Source of the DNA: Rhodanobacter ginsengisoli
GTDB taxonomy: Bacteria; Pseudomonadota; Gammaproteobacteria; Xanthomonadales; Rhodanobacteraceae
Reading direction: 5' to 3'
NCBI RefSeq assembly: GCF_042657065.1
Contig: NZ_JBHSNF010000006.1
Coordinates: forward strand, 59,739-123,738
DNA length: 64,000 bases
Numbering within the stretch: position 1 is the first letter of the stretch; every line of letters starts with the position of its first letter. Shown here one piece after another: positions 1-8,162 of this stretch. The position numbers and the translations under genes were made by a program. The notes under the pieces were generated by a model. That model was not told where the DNA came from, searched no databases, and saw nothing but the letters and a program-made list of their open reading frames with translations.

Positions 1-1
1 C

Positions 2-313
2 GAAGGCCGCGATCTGGCCCGTTACCGCGGCAATCGCTACTCCACATCCGAGGACGCCTGGTTGCTGGCCGCCGGCGCGCGCGTCCACTACGGCACGGCG
101 GACGACTGGTACCGGCATCTGTTCGTGAGCTTCCAGCCCGCGCTGAACAGTGCGCGCACCCAGGCACTGAGCACGGCCTACGAGTTCGTCAGTACGCTGG
201 GCTGGCAGGGGCAGCGATTCAGCGTGCAGGTTCGCCACGTTTCCAATGGCAACCTGCACCATCCCAATCGCGGTGAAACCATGCTGTTGCTGGGCGTGGG
301 TTTCGAGCTGTAG
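2..313 (+). CDS. PagL-like acyloxyacyl hydrolase (lipid A 3-O-deacylase), 3' end only
   Basis: The frame is open from the first bases of the window to a TAG at 311-313, so only the last 103 residues are present and the start lies to the left. The C-terminal part carries RHVSNGNLHHPNRGET followed by a hydrophobic strand ending in an aromatic/Leu. This matches the active-site region of the PagL family: His-x-Ser-Asn, then a Glu about 12 residues later. PagL enzymes are outer-membrane beta-barrels that remove the 3-O-linked acyl chain of lipid A. The alternation of polar and apolar residues fits barrel strands. The family call is from recognition of this motif, without the N-terminus, so moderate confidence. 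Confidence 0.6.
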   Translation, partial: EGRDLARYRGNRYSTSEDAWLLAAGARVHYGTADDWYRHLFVSFQPALNSARTQALSTAYEFVSTLGWQGQRFSVQVRHVSNGNLHHPNRGETMLLLGVGFEL

Positions 314-338
314 CCGCGCGGCAGGCCGCGCCGGTTCG

Positions 339-1865
339 TCAATGCCCGCCAGCCGCGGCGCTGGCCTTCGGCGTGAACGGCGGTTTGGCCAGCCAGATCA
401 CGAAGATCAGTCCGATGAACACCCAGCCCAGCGCATGGAACACCTCGTTGAACGAGATCTGGTAACCCTGCTGGGTGATCATGTTGTTGATCACGCTGCC
501 GGCGACCTGCGGGTCGCCGTGGCCGAGTTGGCTCATCGCCGTCTGCGAGGCGGGGTTGTAGGCGGTGATGTGTTCGGCCAGTTGCTCGTGGTGGGCGACC
601 GCGCGCCGCTCCCACAGCAAGGTGGTCAGCGAGGCGGAGAAGCTGCCGCCCAGCGTGCGCAGGAAGGTGGCCAGGCCCGAGCCCGAGGCGATCTCGTTCT
701 GCTGCAGATCCGACAGCAGGATGGTCAGGATCGGCATGAAGAACAGCGCCACGCCCAGACCCTGGATCAGCTGCACCAGCGCCACGTGATGGAAGTCGAT
801 GCCGATGAAGAAGTCCGCGCGCATGAAGCAGGTCGCGCCCATCACCATGAACGCCACCGAGGCGAGCAGGCGCAGGTCGATGCGACTGGCGTACTTGCCC
901 ACGAAGAACGTCAGCAACACCGGGATCACGCCCAGCGGCGCGGTGGCGTAACCGGCCCAGGTCGAGGTGTAGCCCAGGTTGCGCTGTAGCCACAGCGGCA
1001 CCAGCAGGCCGATCGCGAAGAACGCGGCGTAGGCCAGCACCAGCGCGATCGTGCCGGCGGTGAAGTTGCGATGGCGGAACAGCTTCAGGTCGACGATCGG
1101 ATCCTTGTCGGTCAGTTCCCAGATCAGGAAGATCGCGATGTTGATCGCCGAGATGATGCTGGTGACGATGATGAAGGTGGAGTTGAACCAGTCCTCGTCG
1201 TTGCCCTTGTCCAGCACGATCTGCAGGGCACCCACGCCGAGGATCAGGGTGATCAGGCCGACATAGTCGATCTTCGGCCGCTCGGTCTTCTCGACCTTCC
1301 CGCGCAGCTGGTTCGCCACCACCATGCTGGCGAAGATGCCGATCGGCACGTTGATGAAGAAGATCCACGGCCACGAATAGTTGTCGGTGATCAGGCCGCC
1401 CAGGATCGGGCCGGCGATCGGCGCCACCACCGTCACCATCGCCAGCAGCGCCAGCGCCATGCCGCGCTTGGCCGGCGGGTAGATGCCGATCAGCAGGCTC
1501 TGGGTGATCGGATACATCGGCCCCGCCACCGCGCCCTGCAGCGCGCGGAACAGGATCAGCATGCCCATGCTCTGCGAGATGCCGCACATGAACGAGGTCA
1601 GCGCGAACAGCAGGGTGCACGCGGTGAACAGCTTCACCTCGCCGAAGCGGCGGGTGAGGAAACCGGTCAGCGGCAGCGAGATCGCCATGCTCACCGCGAA
1701 CGAGGTGATCACCCAGGTGCTCTGGTTGTTGCTGACGCCCAGGTTGCCGGCGATCGTCGGCAGCGACACGTTCGCGATCGTCGTGTCCAGCACCTGCATG
1801 AAGGTGGCCAGCGACAGGCCGATCGTGCTCAGGGCCAGATTGGGTGGGCGGAATTGAGTGGTCAT
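339..1865 (-). CDS. emrB: EmrB/QacA-family (DHA2) multidrug MFS transporter
   Basis: 508-residue inner-membrane protein with about 14 hydrophobic segments, the size of DHA2 (EmrB/QacA) drug:H+ antiporters. TM1 carries the family motif LDTTIANVSLPTIAG. The antiporter motif C appears as VVAPIAGPILGG at about residue 150, and RRFGEV matches the loop 2-3 motif A. It is expected to export drugs through EmrA and an outer-membrane channel across both membranes. The frame also allows a TTG start at 1874, but the ATG at 1865 is preferred; neither has a strong Shine-Dalgarno. It is the last gene of a marR-nodT-emrA-emrB run, 97 bp after emrA, and converges with the PagL-like gene. Confidence 0.9.
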   Translation of the reverse strand: MTTQFRPPNLALSTIGLSLATFMQVLDTTIANVSLPTIAGNLGVSNNQSTWVITSFAVSMAISLPLTGFLTRRFGEVKLFTACTLLFALTSFMCGISQSMGMLILFRALQGAVAGPMYPITQSLLIGIYPPAKRGMALALLAMVTVVAPIAGPILGGLITDNYSWPWIFFINVPIGIFASMVVANQLRGKVEKTERPKIDYVGLITLILGVGALQIVLDKGNDEDWFNSTFIIVTSIISAINIAIFLIWELTDKDPIVDLKLFRHRNFTAGTIALVLAYAAFFAIGLLVPLWLQRNLGYTSTWAGYATAPLGVIPVLLTFFVGKYASRIDLRLLASVAFMVMGATCFMRADFFIGIDFHHVALVQLIQGLGVALFFMPILTILLSDLQQNEIASGSGLATFLRTLGGSFSASLTTLLWERRAVAHHEQLAEHITAYNPASQTAMSQLGHGDPQVAGSVINNMITQQGYQISFNEVFHALGWVFIGLIFVIWLAKPPFTPKASAAAGGH

Positions 1866-1962
1866 CGGATTCAATCAATGAGGTGGGAGTGCACCCTGCG
1901 CGCGATGCGCTTCTGCACATCGACGCAAAGGCAGCGCGCATGCGGCGCGCTGCCTGCGGGGC

Positions 1963-3156
1963 TCATTTCCCGCGTGCCATGTTGGCGTGGATGATCTGCG
2001 CGATCGCGGCGTCGGCCTTGTCCAGCTGCTGCTTGTAGATGTCGGTGCTGAAGGCTGGCTGGGTCGGCGAGTGCTGGGCCAGGGTCGGTCCGCGCTGATC
2101 GTGCAGGCCGACATCCACGGTCACCGACATGCCCAGGCGCAGCGGGTGCTTGTCCAGCTGTCGCGGGTCGTCGAACACCACGCGCACCGGGATGCGCTGC
2201 ACGATCTTGATCCAGTTGCCGGTGGCGTTCTGCGCGGGCAGCAGCGAGAACGCGCTGCCGGTGCCGACGCCCAGGCTTTCCACCTTGCCCTTGTATTTCA
2301 CCGCGCTGCCGTAGACGTCGGACTCGATGTCCACCGGCTGGCCGATGCGCATGTCGGTGAGCTGGGTCTCCTTGAAATTCGCGTCGACCCACACGCCATG
2401 CAGCGGCACCACCGCCATCAGGGCGGCACCCGGCAGCACGCGCTGGCCGACCTGCACCGAGCGTTTGGCCACATAGCCGTCCACCGGCGCGACCAGGGTG
2501 GCGCGCACGTCGTCGAGGAAGGCAGCGCGCAGCTTCGCCGCCGCGACCTGCACGTCCGGATGCGAGGCGACCACGGTGTCGTCGACCAGCACCTTACTGG
2601 TCTGGTACTGCTGCTGCGCCGCGATCAGGTTGCTTTCGGCGCTGGTCAGCGCATCGCTGGCATGCGACAGCTCCTCGGCCGAGATCGCGCCGGACCGGGC
2701 CAGCGCCACGCGCCGGCGGTAGTCGGCACGGGCCTTGTCCACCGCGGTCTTGCGCGCGGCCACGTCGGCCTGCGCGCCGTTGACGCTGGAATAGAGCCCG
2801 CGCACCTTGCGCACGGTGTTGGCCAGGTTGGCCTTGGCCTCGGCCAGCGCCACGTCGGCGTCGCTGGGGTCGAGCTGCACCAGCACGTCGCCGGCATGCA
2901 CCAGGTCGCCGTCATCGGCGCCGATGCTGACCACGGTGCCGGGCACCTGCGGGGTGATCTGCACCACGTTGCCGTTGACGTAGGCGTCGTCGGTACCCTC
3001 GTACCAGCGGCCGTCGAGGTAGTACCACAGCGCCCAGCCGATCGCGGCGAGCAGGACCACCACGCCGAGCAGGCGCAGCATGACGCCGCGCGAGTTCTTC
3101 TTCGGTGGCGGGGCGACCGGGGTGCTCTCGGTCGGGGTGGGAGTCTGGCTGGACAT
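1963..3156 (-). CDS. emrA: EmrA/HlyD-family membrane fusion protein
   Basis: 397 residues: short cytoplasmic N-terminus, one membrane anchor at about residues 26-47, then a periplasmic adaptor. The sequence GTDDAYVNGNVVQITPQVPG starts the first half of the lipoyl/barrel-sandwich domain. A long alpha-helical hairpin rich in Ala, Arg and Asp follows (about residues 95-200). The second lipoyl half is ATLVAPVDGYVAKRSVQVGQ, and a beta-barrel domain closes the protein. It links the EmrB pump in the inner membrane to the NodT channel. It lies only 9 bp downstream of the nodT gene, so co-transcription is very likely. Confidence 0.92.
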   Translation of the reverse strand: MSSQTPTPTESTPVAPPPKKNSRGVMLRLLGVVVLLAAIGWALWYYLDGRWYEGTDDAYVNGNVVQITPQVPGTVVSIGADDGDLVHAGDVLVQLDPSDADVALAEAKANLANTVRKVRGLYSSVNGAQADVAARKTAVDKARADYRRRVALARSGAISAEELSHASDALTSAESNLIAAQQQYQTSKVLVDDTVVASHPDVQVAAAKLRAAFLDDVRATLVAPVDGYVAKRSVQVGQRVLPGAALMAVVPLHGVWVDANFKETQLTDMRIGQPVDIESDVYGSAVKYKGKVESLGVGTGSAFSLLPAQNATGNWIKIVQRIPVRVVFDDPRQLDKHPLRLGMSVTVDVGLHDQRGPTLAQHSPTQPAFSTDIYKQQLDKADAAIAQIIHANMARGK

Positions 3157-3165
3157 GGGGCTGCC

Positions 3166-4620
3166 TCAGGAATGTGAAGAGGTGGAGGACGAAGGAGCGG
3201 GCGCGTCGGCCTGCGGCTGGAAGCCGCCGCCGAGGGCCTCGATCAGCTGCACCGAGCGGTCGACCTGCTGCGCCTGCAGCGCGGCCATGCCGCGATTGGC
3301 GACGAGCAGCTGCTGGCGCACGCTGAGCGCTTCCAGGTAGCTGCCGATGCCGGCCTGGTAGCGTTGCAGCGACAGTTCCCAGGCTTGCTGTGCCGCCGTC
3401 TGCGCCCGTTGCTGCGCTTCGATCTGCTGCTGCAGCGATTGCAGTGCGGAGACGTCGTCGGCGACTTCATTCAGGGCGCCGACCAGGGTCTGGTTGTATT
3501 GCGCCACGGCGAGGTCGTACTGGGCGTCCTTGCCGGCGAGGTTGGCGCGCAGCCGGCCGCCATCGAAGATCGGCAGGCTCAGCGAGGGGCCGCCCTCGAA
3601 GAACCGTGACGACAGCGACAGCGGATTGCCGCCGCCCAGCGCGATCACGCCGGCCATCGCGCCGATGCTGATGTTCGGCAGAAACTCGGTCTTCGCCGCC
3701 TTGATGTCCCTGCCCGCGGCCTCGACGCGCCAGCGTGCGGCGACCAGGTCGGCGCGGTGGCCGATCAGGTCGATCGGCAGGTTGGCCGGTACCGCCAGTT
3801 CGGCCGGCGTCAGCACGCGGGGGCGGGTGATCTCCAGTCCGCGGTCCGGGCCCTTGCCGAGCAGCACCGACAGCGCGGAACGCGCCGCATCCACGGCGCG
3901 CGCGCTGAGCGCGGCGTCCTGCTCGGCGCTGGCGACCTCGCCCTCGGCCTGCTTCAGCACGATCCGGTTGTCGATGCCCGCGCTCACCCGCTGCCGGGTC
4001 AGGTCGCGCGACTGATTCGCCCGCTTGAGTTCGCCCGCGGCCAGGTCCTGCTGGGCAAACGCGTAGCCCAGCCGGGCGTAGGCGCGGGCCACGTTGCCGG
4101 ACAGTTCGATGCGCGCCGCACGGGCATCGACCTGCGCGGCGCGCGAGGCGCCCAGTGCCGCCTGCCATGCGGCGCGTTTGCCGCCCCACAGGTCCAGGCC
4201 CCACTTGAAGCTCACGTCCGCGTACTTGGCCAGGCCGAAATGACCGTTGCCGATGGGAAGATCCGCCGGCAGGCGCGCGCCGTTGACGGCGGCACCCGCC
4301 GTCACGCTGGGGCCGCGTGCCGCGTCGGCGATGCCGACCTGGGCCTGGGCGCCACGTGCGCGCGCATCGGCCACGGCCAGTCCGGGATTGTTCCGCAGGG
4401 CCTCGCTCATCAGCGCGTCCAGTTGCGGATCGCCCAGCCCGCTCCACCAGTCGGTCGCCGGCCAAGCCGTGGCCGCCCCCTGCGCGCCGGCCAGGCTGTG
4501 CCCGGCGCGCAGGGTGGACGGGTCGGTCAGGGTGCCGTCGGGCTGCAGTCCGCCGCTGCTGGCGCAACCGCCCAGAACGAGGGTCAGTACGGCTGTTGCC
4601 GTGAGAAAATGCTGACGCAT
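3166..4620 (-). CDS. NodT-family RND/MFS outer-membrane efflux lipoprotein
   Basis: 484 residues with a lipoprotein signal peptide ending in the lipobox LVLGGC (Cys19). Two TolC-type repeats follow. The landmark WWSGLGDPQLDALMSEALRNN at the mature N-terminus and the strand DLGAPIFDGG-type region (here LSLPIFDGGRLRANL) are typical of NodT/OprM-type factors. The protein would form the trimeric outer-membrane channel of the EmrAB system encoded next door. The marR stop is 25 bp upstream and emrA starts 9 bp downstream, so all four genes probably form one transcript. Confidence 0.92.
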   Translation of the reverse strand: MRQHFLTATAVLTLVLGGCASSGGLQPDGTLTDPSTLRAGHSLAGAQGAATAWPATDWWSGLGDPQLDALMSEALRNNPGLAVADARARGAQAQVGIADAARGPSVTAGAAVNGARLPADLPIGNGHFGLAKYADVSFKWGLDLWGGKRAAWQAALGASRAAQVDARAARIELSGNVARAYARLGYAFAQQDLAAGELKRANQSRDLTRQRVSAGIDNRIVLKQAEGEVASAEQDAALSARAVDAARSALSVLLGKGPDRGLEITRPRVLTPAELAVPANLPIDLIGHRADLVAARWRVEAAGRDIKAAKTEFLPNISIGAMAGVIALGGGNPLSLSSRFFEGGPSLSLPIFDGGRLRANLAGKDAQYDLAVAQYNQTLVGALNEVADDVSALQSLQQQIEAQQRAQTAAQQAWELSLQRYQAGIGSYLEALSVRQQLLVANRGMAALQAQQVDRSVQLIEALGGGFQPQADAPAPSSSTSSHS

Positions 4621-4645
4621 GGGGTGAAATCCAGGGAGAAGTGGG

Positions 4646-5122
4646 TCAGTTCTTGTCGCGAAGCGCGTGCAGCACGCGCGTCAGGTAGTCGTGCAACTGC
4701 GCCTGCTCGATGTCGCTCAAGGAGCGCTGCGCGGCGGTGATCACACGCTGGCTGCAGACCGACGCGGTGTCCTTCCACACCGCTTGTCCGGCGTCGGTGA
4801 GTTCGATGCGCAGTGCCCGGCGATCCTGCGCGTGTGGCGAGCGACGCAGATAACCCTTGCGCTCGAGTTGATCCAGCTGGCGGGTCATCGCACCGCCATC
4901 GATCTCGACTGCGCGCGCCAGCTCGGTGGCCGACACCGCGCCCAGTTGCTGTGCCTTTTTCAGGATCAGGTACTGGGTGAAGCTGAGGTCCAGCCCCTGG
5001 CCAGCCAGTTCCGCCTCGATCGCGCGCACCATCTCGGAACGCACCATGGTCAGCAGCATGCCCAGGCTGGGGGCGTGGGCATCGCCGGCAGGCGGGGTCG
5101 GGGAGGGTCCGTTGAGATTCAT
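4646..5122 (-). CDS. MarR-family transcriptional regulator of the efflux operon
   Basis: 158-161 residues, a single MarR winged-helix domain. The recognition helix region is SATELARAVEIDGGAMTRQLDQLERKGYLRR and the wing contains DRRALRIELTDAG. It heads the nodT-emrA-emrB genes and very likely represses them and itself, as EmrR/MprA-type proteins do, releasing DNA when a drug binds. An ATG at 5131 is also in frame. However, the best promoter (TTGACA at 5152-5157, TAGAAT at 5130-5135, 16-bp spacer) would start transcription about at 5122-5124. That makes the ATG at 5122 a likely leaderless start. Confidence 0.85.
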   Translation of the reverse strand: MNLNGPSPTPPAGDAHAPSLGMLLTMVRSEMVRAIEAELAGQGLDLSFTQYLILKKAQQLGAVSATELARAVEIDGGAMTRQLDQLERKGYLRRSPHAQDRRALRIELTDAGQAVWKDTASVCSQRVITAAQRSLSDIEQAQLHDYLTRVLHALRDKN

Positions 5123-5129
5123 GCCGGGC

Positions 5130-5171
5130 ATTCTATTGCCGAAAATATATATGTCAAGGCAAATATATGCC
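5130..5171 (-). promoter_or_regulatory. Promoter and candidate MarR operator of the efflux operon
   Basis: Read on the minus strand, a perfect -35 (TTGACA, 5157-5152) is followed after 16 bp by TAGAAT (5135-5130). Just upstream lies GGCAAATATATGCC (5158-5171), a palindrome with 12 of 14 matching positions centred on ATAT, and a TTGCC...GGCAA inverted repeat spans the -35 region. AT-rich palindromes overlapping the promoter are typical MarR targets. The AT-rich stretch stands out from the GC-rich surroundings. The operator assignment is inference. Confidence 0.6.
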
Positions 5172-5174
5172 TGT

Positions 5175-5459
5175 TTATGTTTGTTTCAGCAAATTTACTT
5201 CCGGTTTGACGGGGACCTCGTCCATCGTCGCCAGCTCGTCCGCCAGCCAGGCGCGCAGCGCGGGATCGCGCAGTTCGAACAGCTCGAAGACGCCCAGGGC
5301 ACGCAGTACCGGCAATTGCGCCAGCAGTTTGGGCTCCATCGCGCGGCGCACGGTCTCGGGCGTCGATGCGTCCAGCATCTGGTGGGCGCAGGCGATGAAG
5401 GTGTGCAGCGGAGAATCCGCCTGAGTGGACCTGGCCAAAGGCAATTCGATAGGTGACAT
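5175..5459 (-). CDS. Small hypothetical protein upstream of the MarR operon
   Basis: 94 residues beginning MSPIELPLARSTQADSPLH; a GAGG ribosome-binding site lies 8 nt before the ATG at 5459. The longer open frame continues to 5642 but its extra N-terminus is Arg/Ser/Cys-rich and looks non-coding. No signal peptide or membrane segment is visible. The composition (Leu, Ala, Glu rich; predicted all-helical) suggests a small soluble protein. It reads in the same direction as marR, but the marR promoter/operator sits directly after its stop codon, so it may be a separate unit. I do not recognise the family. Confidence 0.55.
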   Translation of the reverse strand: MSPIELPLARSTQADSPLHTFIACAHQMLDASTPETVRRAMEPKLLAQLPVLRALGVFELFELRDPALRAWLADELATMDEVPVKPEVNLLKQT

Positions 5460-5652
5460 GGAAGACCTCGGTGCAGGGGAGCGACAACACCCGGCCAGAC
5501 TGAGGACGCCCGGGCAGTGCGAGGCGTGACTGCAGCAGAAAGGCGTGGCGGCGGGAGACAGGGGCCGCAAGCGATGGCAGCGGCGAGAGTTCCGGCGCGT
5601 GACGGCTGGAGACGCAAGCAGCTTAAGAAACTTCCACTGCAAGCTGTTAACG

Positions 5653-5668
5653 TTATTTGGTCAAATAA
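5653..5668. promoter_or_regulatory. Palindrome upstream of the AraC regulator
   Basis: TTATTTGGTCAAATAA is a perfect inverted repeat with 7-bp arms and a 2-bp centre, 15 bp before the araC-family start codon in an otherwise GC-rich region. Its position suggests an operator, perhaps autoregulatory, for the regulator at 5684. The divergent small gene starts at 5459, so the site could also serve that promoter. No protein can be assigned from sequence alone. Confidence 0.4.
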
Positions 5669-5683
5669 TGTCGAGAACGGGCC

Positions 5684-6505
5684 ATGACGGAAACGAAGCA
5701 GCGTGTCCACGACCTGATCGAGCGCAGCGACGGACCCGCGTTGATCGCCTACTGGCTGGATGACGAGGTGGCCAGCGAATACGGGGAAGGCACCCGCACC
5801 CATGACTGGCATCGCCACGAACGTGGCCAGTTCTTCTGCGTCGAGAGCGGCTTGATCCACGTGCACACCGAACACGGCTCCTGGCTGCTGCCGCCGCATC
5901 GTGCCGGCTGGATGCCTCCGGGCGAATGGCATACGGTCACCATCAGCGGCCCGATGAGCGGCTGGGGCGTGTTCATCACGGCGGCCGTCGATCACGGTCT
6001 GCCGGCCACGCCCTGTGTGATCGGGGTCAGCGAGCTGACCCGCGCGCTGGTGCGCCGCGCCAGTTCCTGGACCTGGCACGACCGGCTCAACCAGGAACAG
6101 GAACGCGTGATGGCGGTGTTGCTGGACGAGATCCGCCGGGCGCCACGCGAATCGCTGCACCTGCCGATGCCGCAGGACCGGCGCCTGCTGCGCATTGCGC
6201 AGGCCGTGCTTGCCCAGCCGCACGACAATCGCGGGCTGCACGAATGGGCAGCCTGGGCCGGTTTGTCCGTGCGCAGCCTCAGTCGCCTGTTCCGTGCCGA
6301 AACCGCCTTGAGTTTCGCGCAGTGGCGCCAGCAGGCGCGGCTCAGCCGGGGCCTCGAGAGGCTAGCCGAAGGCACGCCGGTGGCCGAGGTGGCCGACGCA
6401 CTGGGCTATGTCAGTGTCAGCGCCTTCGTGGCGATGTTCCGGCGCAACTTCGGTCAGCCGCCGGCGCGCTATTTCGCCCAGCGCCATGTGTTCACCGGAT
6501 CCTGA
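5684..6505 (+). CDS. AraC-family transcriptional regulator with cupin sensor domain
   Basis: 273 residues. The N-terminal part (about 1-120) has a cupin-like pattern: HDWHRHERGQFFCVESG, then PPHRAGWMPPGEWHTV, as in AraC regulators that sense small molecules or drugs. The C-terminal part (about 165-265) has two helix-turn-helix motifs, with LHEWAAWAGLSVRSLSRLFRAE and the AraC signature VAEVADALGYVSVSAFVAMFRRNFGQPPARYF. The regulated genes are unknown. The adjacent efflux operon is already under MarR control, and the sulfur cluster downstream is separated by about 120 bp containing a hairpin. Confidence 0.88.
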   Translation: MTETKQRVHDLIERSDGPALIAYWLDDEVASEYGEGTRTHDWHRHERGQFFCVESGLIHVHTEHGSWLLPPHRAGWMPPGEWHTVTISGPMSGWGVFITAAVDHGLPATPCVIGVSELTRALVRRASSWTWHDRLNQEQERVMAVLLDEIRRAPRESLHLPMPQDRRLLRIAQAVLAQPHDNRGLHEWAAWAGLSVRSLSRLFRAETALSFAQWRQQARLSRGLERLAEGTPVAEVADALGYVSVSAFVAMFRRNFGQPPARYFAQRHVFTGS

Positions 6506-6510
6506 CGACG

Positions 6511-6538
6511 GCCATCCATAAGTTCGGCTTATGGTGGC
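6511..6538. other. Inverted repeat downstream of the AraC gene
   Basis: GCCA, then CCATAAG, a TTCGG loop, CTTATGG and TGGC form an 11-bp stem with one bulged base. It follows the regulator stop codon by 5 bp. It could be a terminator-like RNA hairpin (no U-tract follows) or an operator for the cluster starting at 6629. Confidence 0.35.
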
Positions 6539-6628
6539 GATCACGAAAACTCCCTTGGCCTCCCGGCGGGCCGGACATAGCATGAGCCGACGCCAATCCC
6601 GCGTTGCCGACTGTCCTGCGAGGCCGCC

Positions 6629-7174
6629 ATGACCCGTCCAATGCTGTTCGCGCTGCTTGCGCTAAGCCTGTTGTCCACTGCCGCGATCGCCGGCGATGGT
6701 TTCTGGCAGACCCCGACCATCGCCGGGGCCGGCAGGATCCATCCGATGCCGCAGGCCGCCTACCAGCCGGATCGCCACGCCACCTACAAAGTGGTGTTCA
6801 GCCTCAGCAAGGCTGGCGAGAAACCGGGCGCGGTCAGCCCCTCGCTGGATCATGTGGCGCGCGCGATAAACCTGTATGTCAGCGCCGGCGTACCGCTGTC
6901 CCACCTGAAATTCGTGGCGATCGCCGCTGGCGCGGCCACGCCGATCGTGCTGAACGACGTGCAGTACCGCAAGAAGTACGGCGTGGCCAATCCCAACCTG
7001 GCGCTGATCGCCCAGCTGCGCAAGGCCGGTGTCGACGTGGCCGCCTGCGCGCAGGCGGTGGCGGAGCACGATTTCCAGTACGACTGGGTCGATCCGCGGG
7101 TCACCGTGGCGCTGTCGGGCCTCACCACGGTCATCAACCTGCAGCAACAGGGCTACGCGCTGATGCCGCTGTAG
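6629..7174 (+). CDS. Secreted DsrE/DsrF-like sulfur-relay family protein
   Basis: 181 residues with a signal peptide (MTRPMLFALLALSLLSTAAIAG, cleavage near residue 22), so the protein is periplasmic. The mature part has the alpha/beta pattern of the DsrE fold: VVFSLSKAGEKPGAV, ARAINLYVSAGVP, KFVAIAAGAATP. A single conserved-looking cysteine lies in VDVAACAQAVAEHDF, the position where DsrE-like proteins carry a persulfide. DsrE-type proteins transfer sulfane sulfur. Its placement before a thiosulfate dehydrogenase and a persulfide dioxygenase supports a role in handling reduced sulfur. A GAGG ribosome-binding site precedes the ATG. Confidence 0.72.
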   Translation: MTRPMLFALLALSLLSTAAIAGDGFWQTPTIAGAGRIHPMPQAAYQPDRHATYKVVFSLSKAGEKPGAVSPSLDHVARAINLYVSAGVPLSHLKFVAIAAGAATPIVLNDVQYRKKYGVANPNLALIAQLRKAGVDVAACAQAVAEHDFQYDWVDPRVTVALSGLTTVINLQQQGYALMPL

Positions 7175-7213
7175 GTATCAGCGCGTAGCCCTGCCACCGC
7201 AAAGGGGAACATC

Positions 7214-8152
7214 ATGCGCAACCTTCGACTGCATCCGCTGCTGCTGTTTGCCGCACTGGCCGTCGCCGGCTCGGCGAAGGCCGCCGCGCCGGCGACCGAC
7301 TTCCTGCCGCCGTGGAATCCGCCGCCGGCCGGGCTGCAGTTCAGCGTGCCGCCGTTCGATGCGGTCGCCGACCTGCACGGCGACATCGTCGACCCGCAGC
7401 TGGTGGTGTTCTTCGCCGGCAACCAGTTCATGGTGGTGCACGACCTGATGGCGGCGTTCCAGCAGGCCCATCCGCAGATCCGGCGGATCTTCGTGGAGAC
7501 CTTGCCGCCGGGCATCCTGGCGAAACAGATCGAAGGCGGCGTGCTGGTGATGGGCAACCTGCGCATCACGCTGAAGCCGGACGTCTATACGGCCGGCAAG
7601 GGCGCCGTCGCGGATCAGCAAAAGCGGCACGACTGGTTTGCCGAGCGCTACGACTATGCACGCAATCCGCTGGCGATCCTGGTCGCCAGGGGCAATCCGA
7701 AACACATCGGCGGGCTGGCCGACCTCGGCCGTGCCGACGTGCGCGTGAGCATGCCGAACCCGGCCTGGGAAGGCATCGCGCGGCAGATCGAGGCGAGCTA
7801 TCGCAAGGCCGGCGGCGAGGCGCTGGACCGCACCATCATGCAGACCAAGGTGCACGACGGCAGCACCTTCCTCACCCACGTCCATCACCGGCAATCGCCG
7901 CTGCGCGTGCTGCAGGGCCAGTCCGATGCGGCACCGGTGTGGTCGACCGAGGCGTATTTCCAGCAGCAGATCCTGCATCATCCGGTCGAGACGGTGGCGA
8001 TCCCCGCGGCACAGAATGTCACCGCCACCTACACCGCGGCGCGCATGAAAAATGCGCCGCACGAGCAGGCGGCGAAGGATTTCCTCGCGTTCATGCACAG
8101 CCCCGCCGCGCAGGCGGTCTACCGCAAATACGGTTTCTTGCCGGCGCACTGA
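7214..8152 (+). CDS. Periplasmic substrate-binding protein (ModA/extracellular solute-binding type), orphan
   Basis: 312 residues with a signal peptide (cleavage after GSAKA near residue 24) and a strong ribosome-binding site (AAGGGGAAC). It has the two-lobe periplasmic binding fold: VVFFAGNQFMVVHDLMAAFQQAHP in lobe one, then NPLAILVARGNPKHIGGLADLG, a signature seen in molybdate/anion-binding relatives. The end KDFLAFMHSPAAQAVYRKYGFLPA is also typical of this group. No ABC permease or ATPase gene lies nearby, so it may deliver a ligand to the redox proteins encoded downstream rather than to a transporter. The ligand is unknown; a sulfur oxyanion is possible from context. Confidence 0.7.
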   Translation: MRNLRLHPLLLFAALAVAGSAKAAAPATDFLPPWNPPPAGLQFSVPPFDAVADLHGDIVDPQLVVFFAGNQFMVVHDLMAAFQQAHPQIRRIFVETLPPGILAKQIEGGVLVMGNLRITLKPDVYTAGKGAVADQQKRHDWFAERYDYARNPLAILVARGNPKHIGGLADLGRADVRVSMPNPAWEGIARQIEASYRKAGGEALDRTIMQTKVHDGSTFLTHVHHRQSPLRVLQGQSDAAPVWSTEAYFQQQILHHPVETVAIPAAQNVTATYTAARMKNAPHEQAAKDFLAFMHSPAAQAVYRKYGFLPAH

Positions 8153-8162
8153 GGAGACCGCG

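Noticed and set aside
316..331. Bidirectional terminator between the PagL-like gene and emrB
   Set aside because: GCGCGGC/GCCGCGC would need a two-base loop and there is no T-tract, so it is not convincing.
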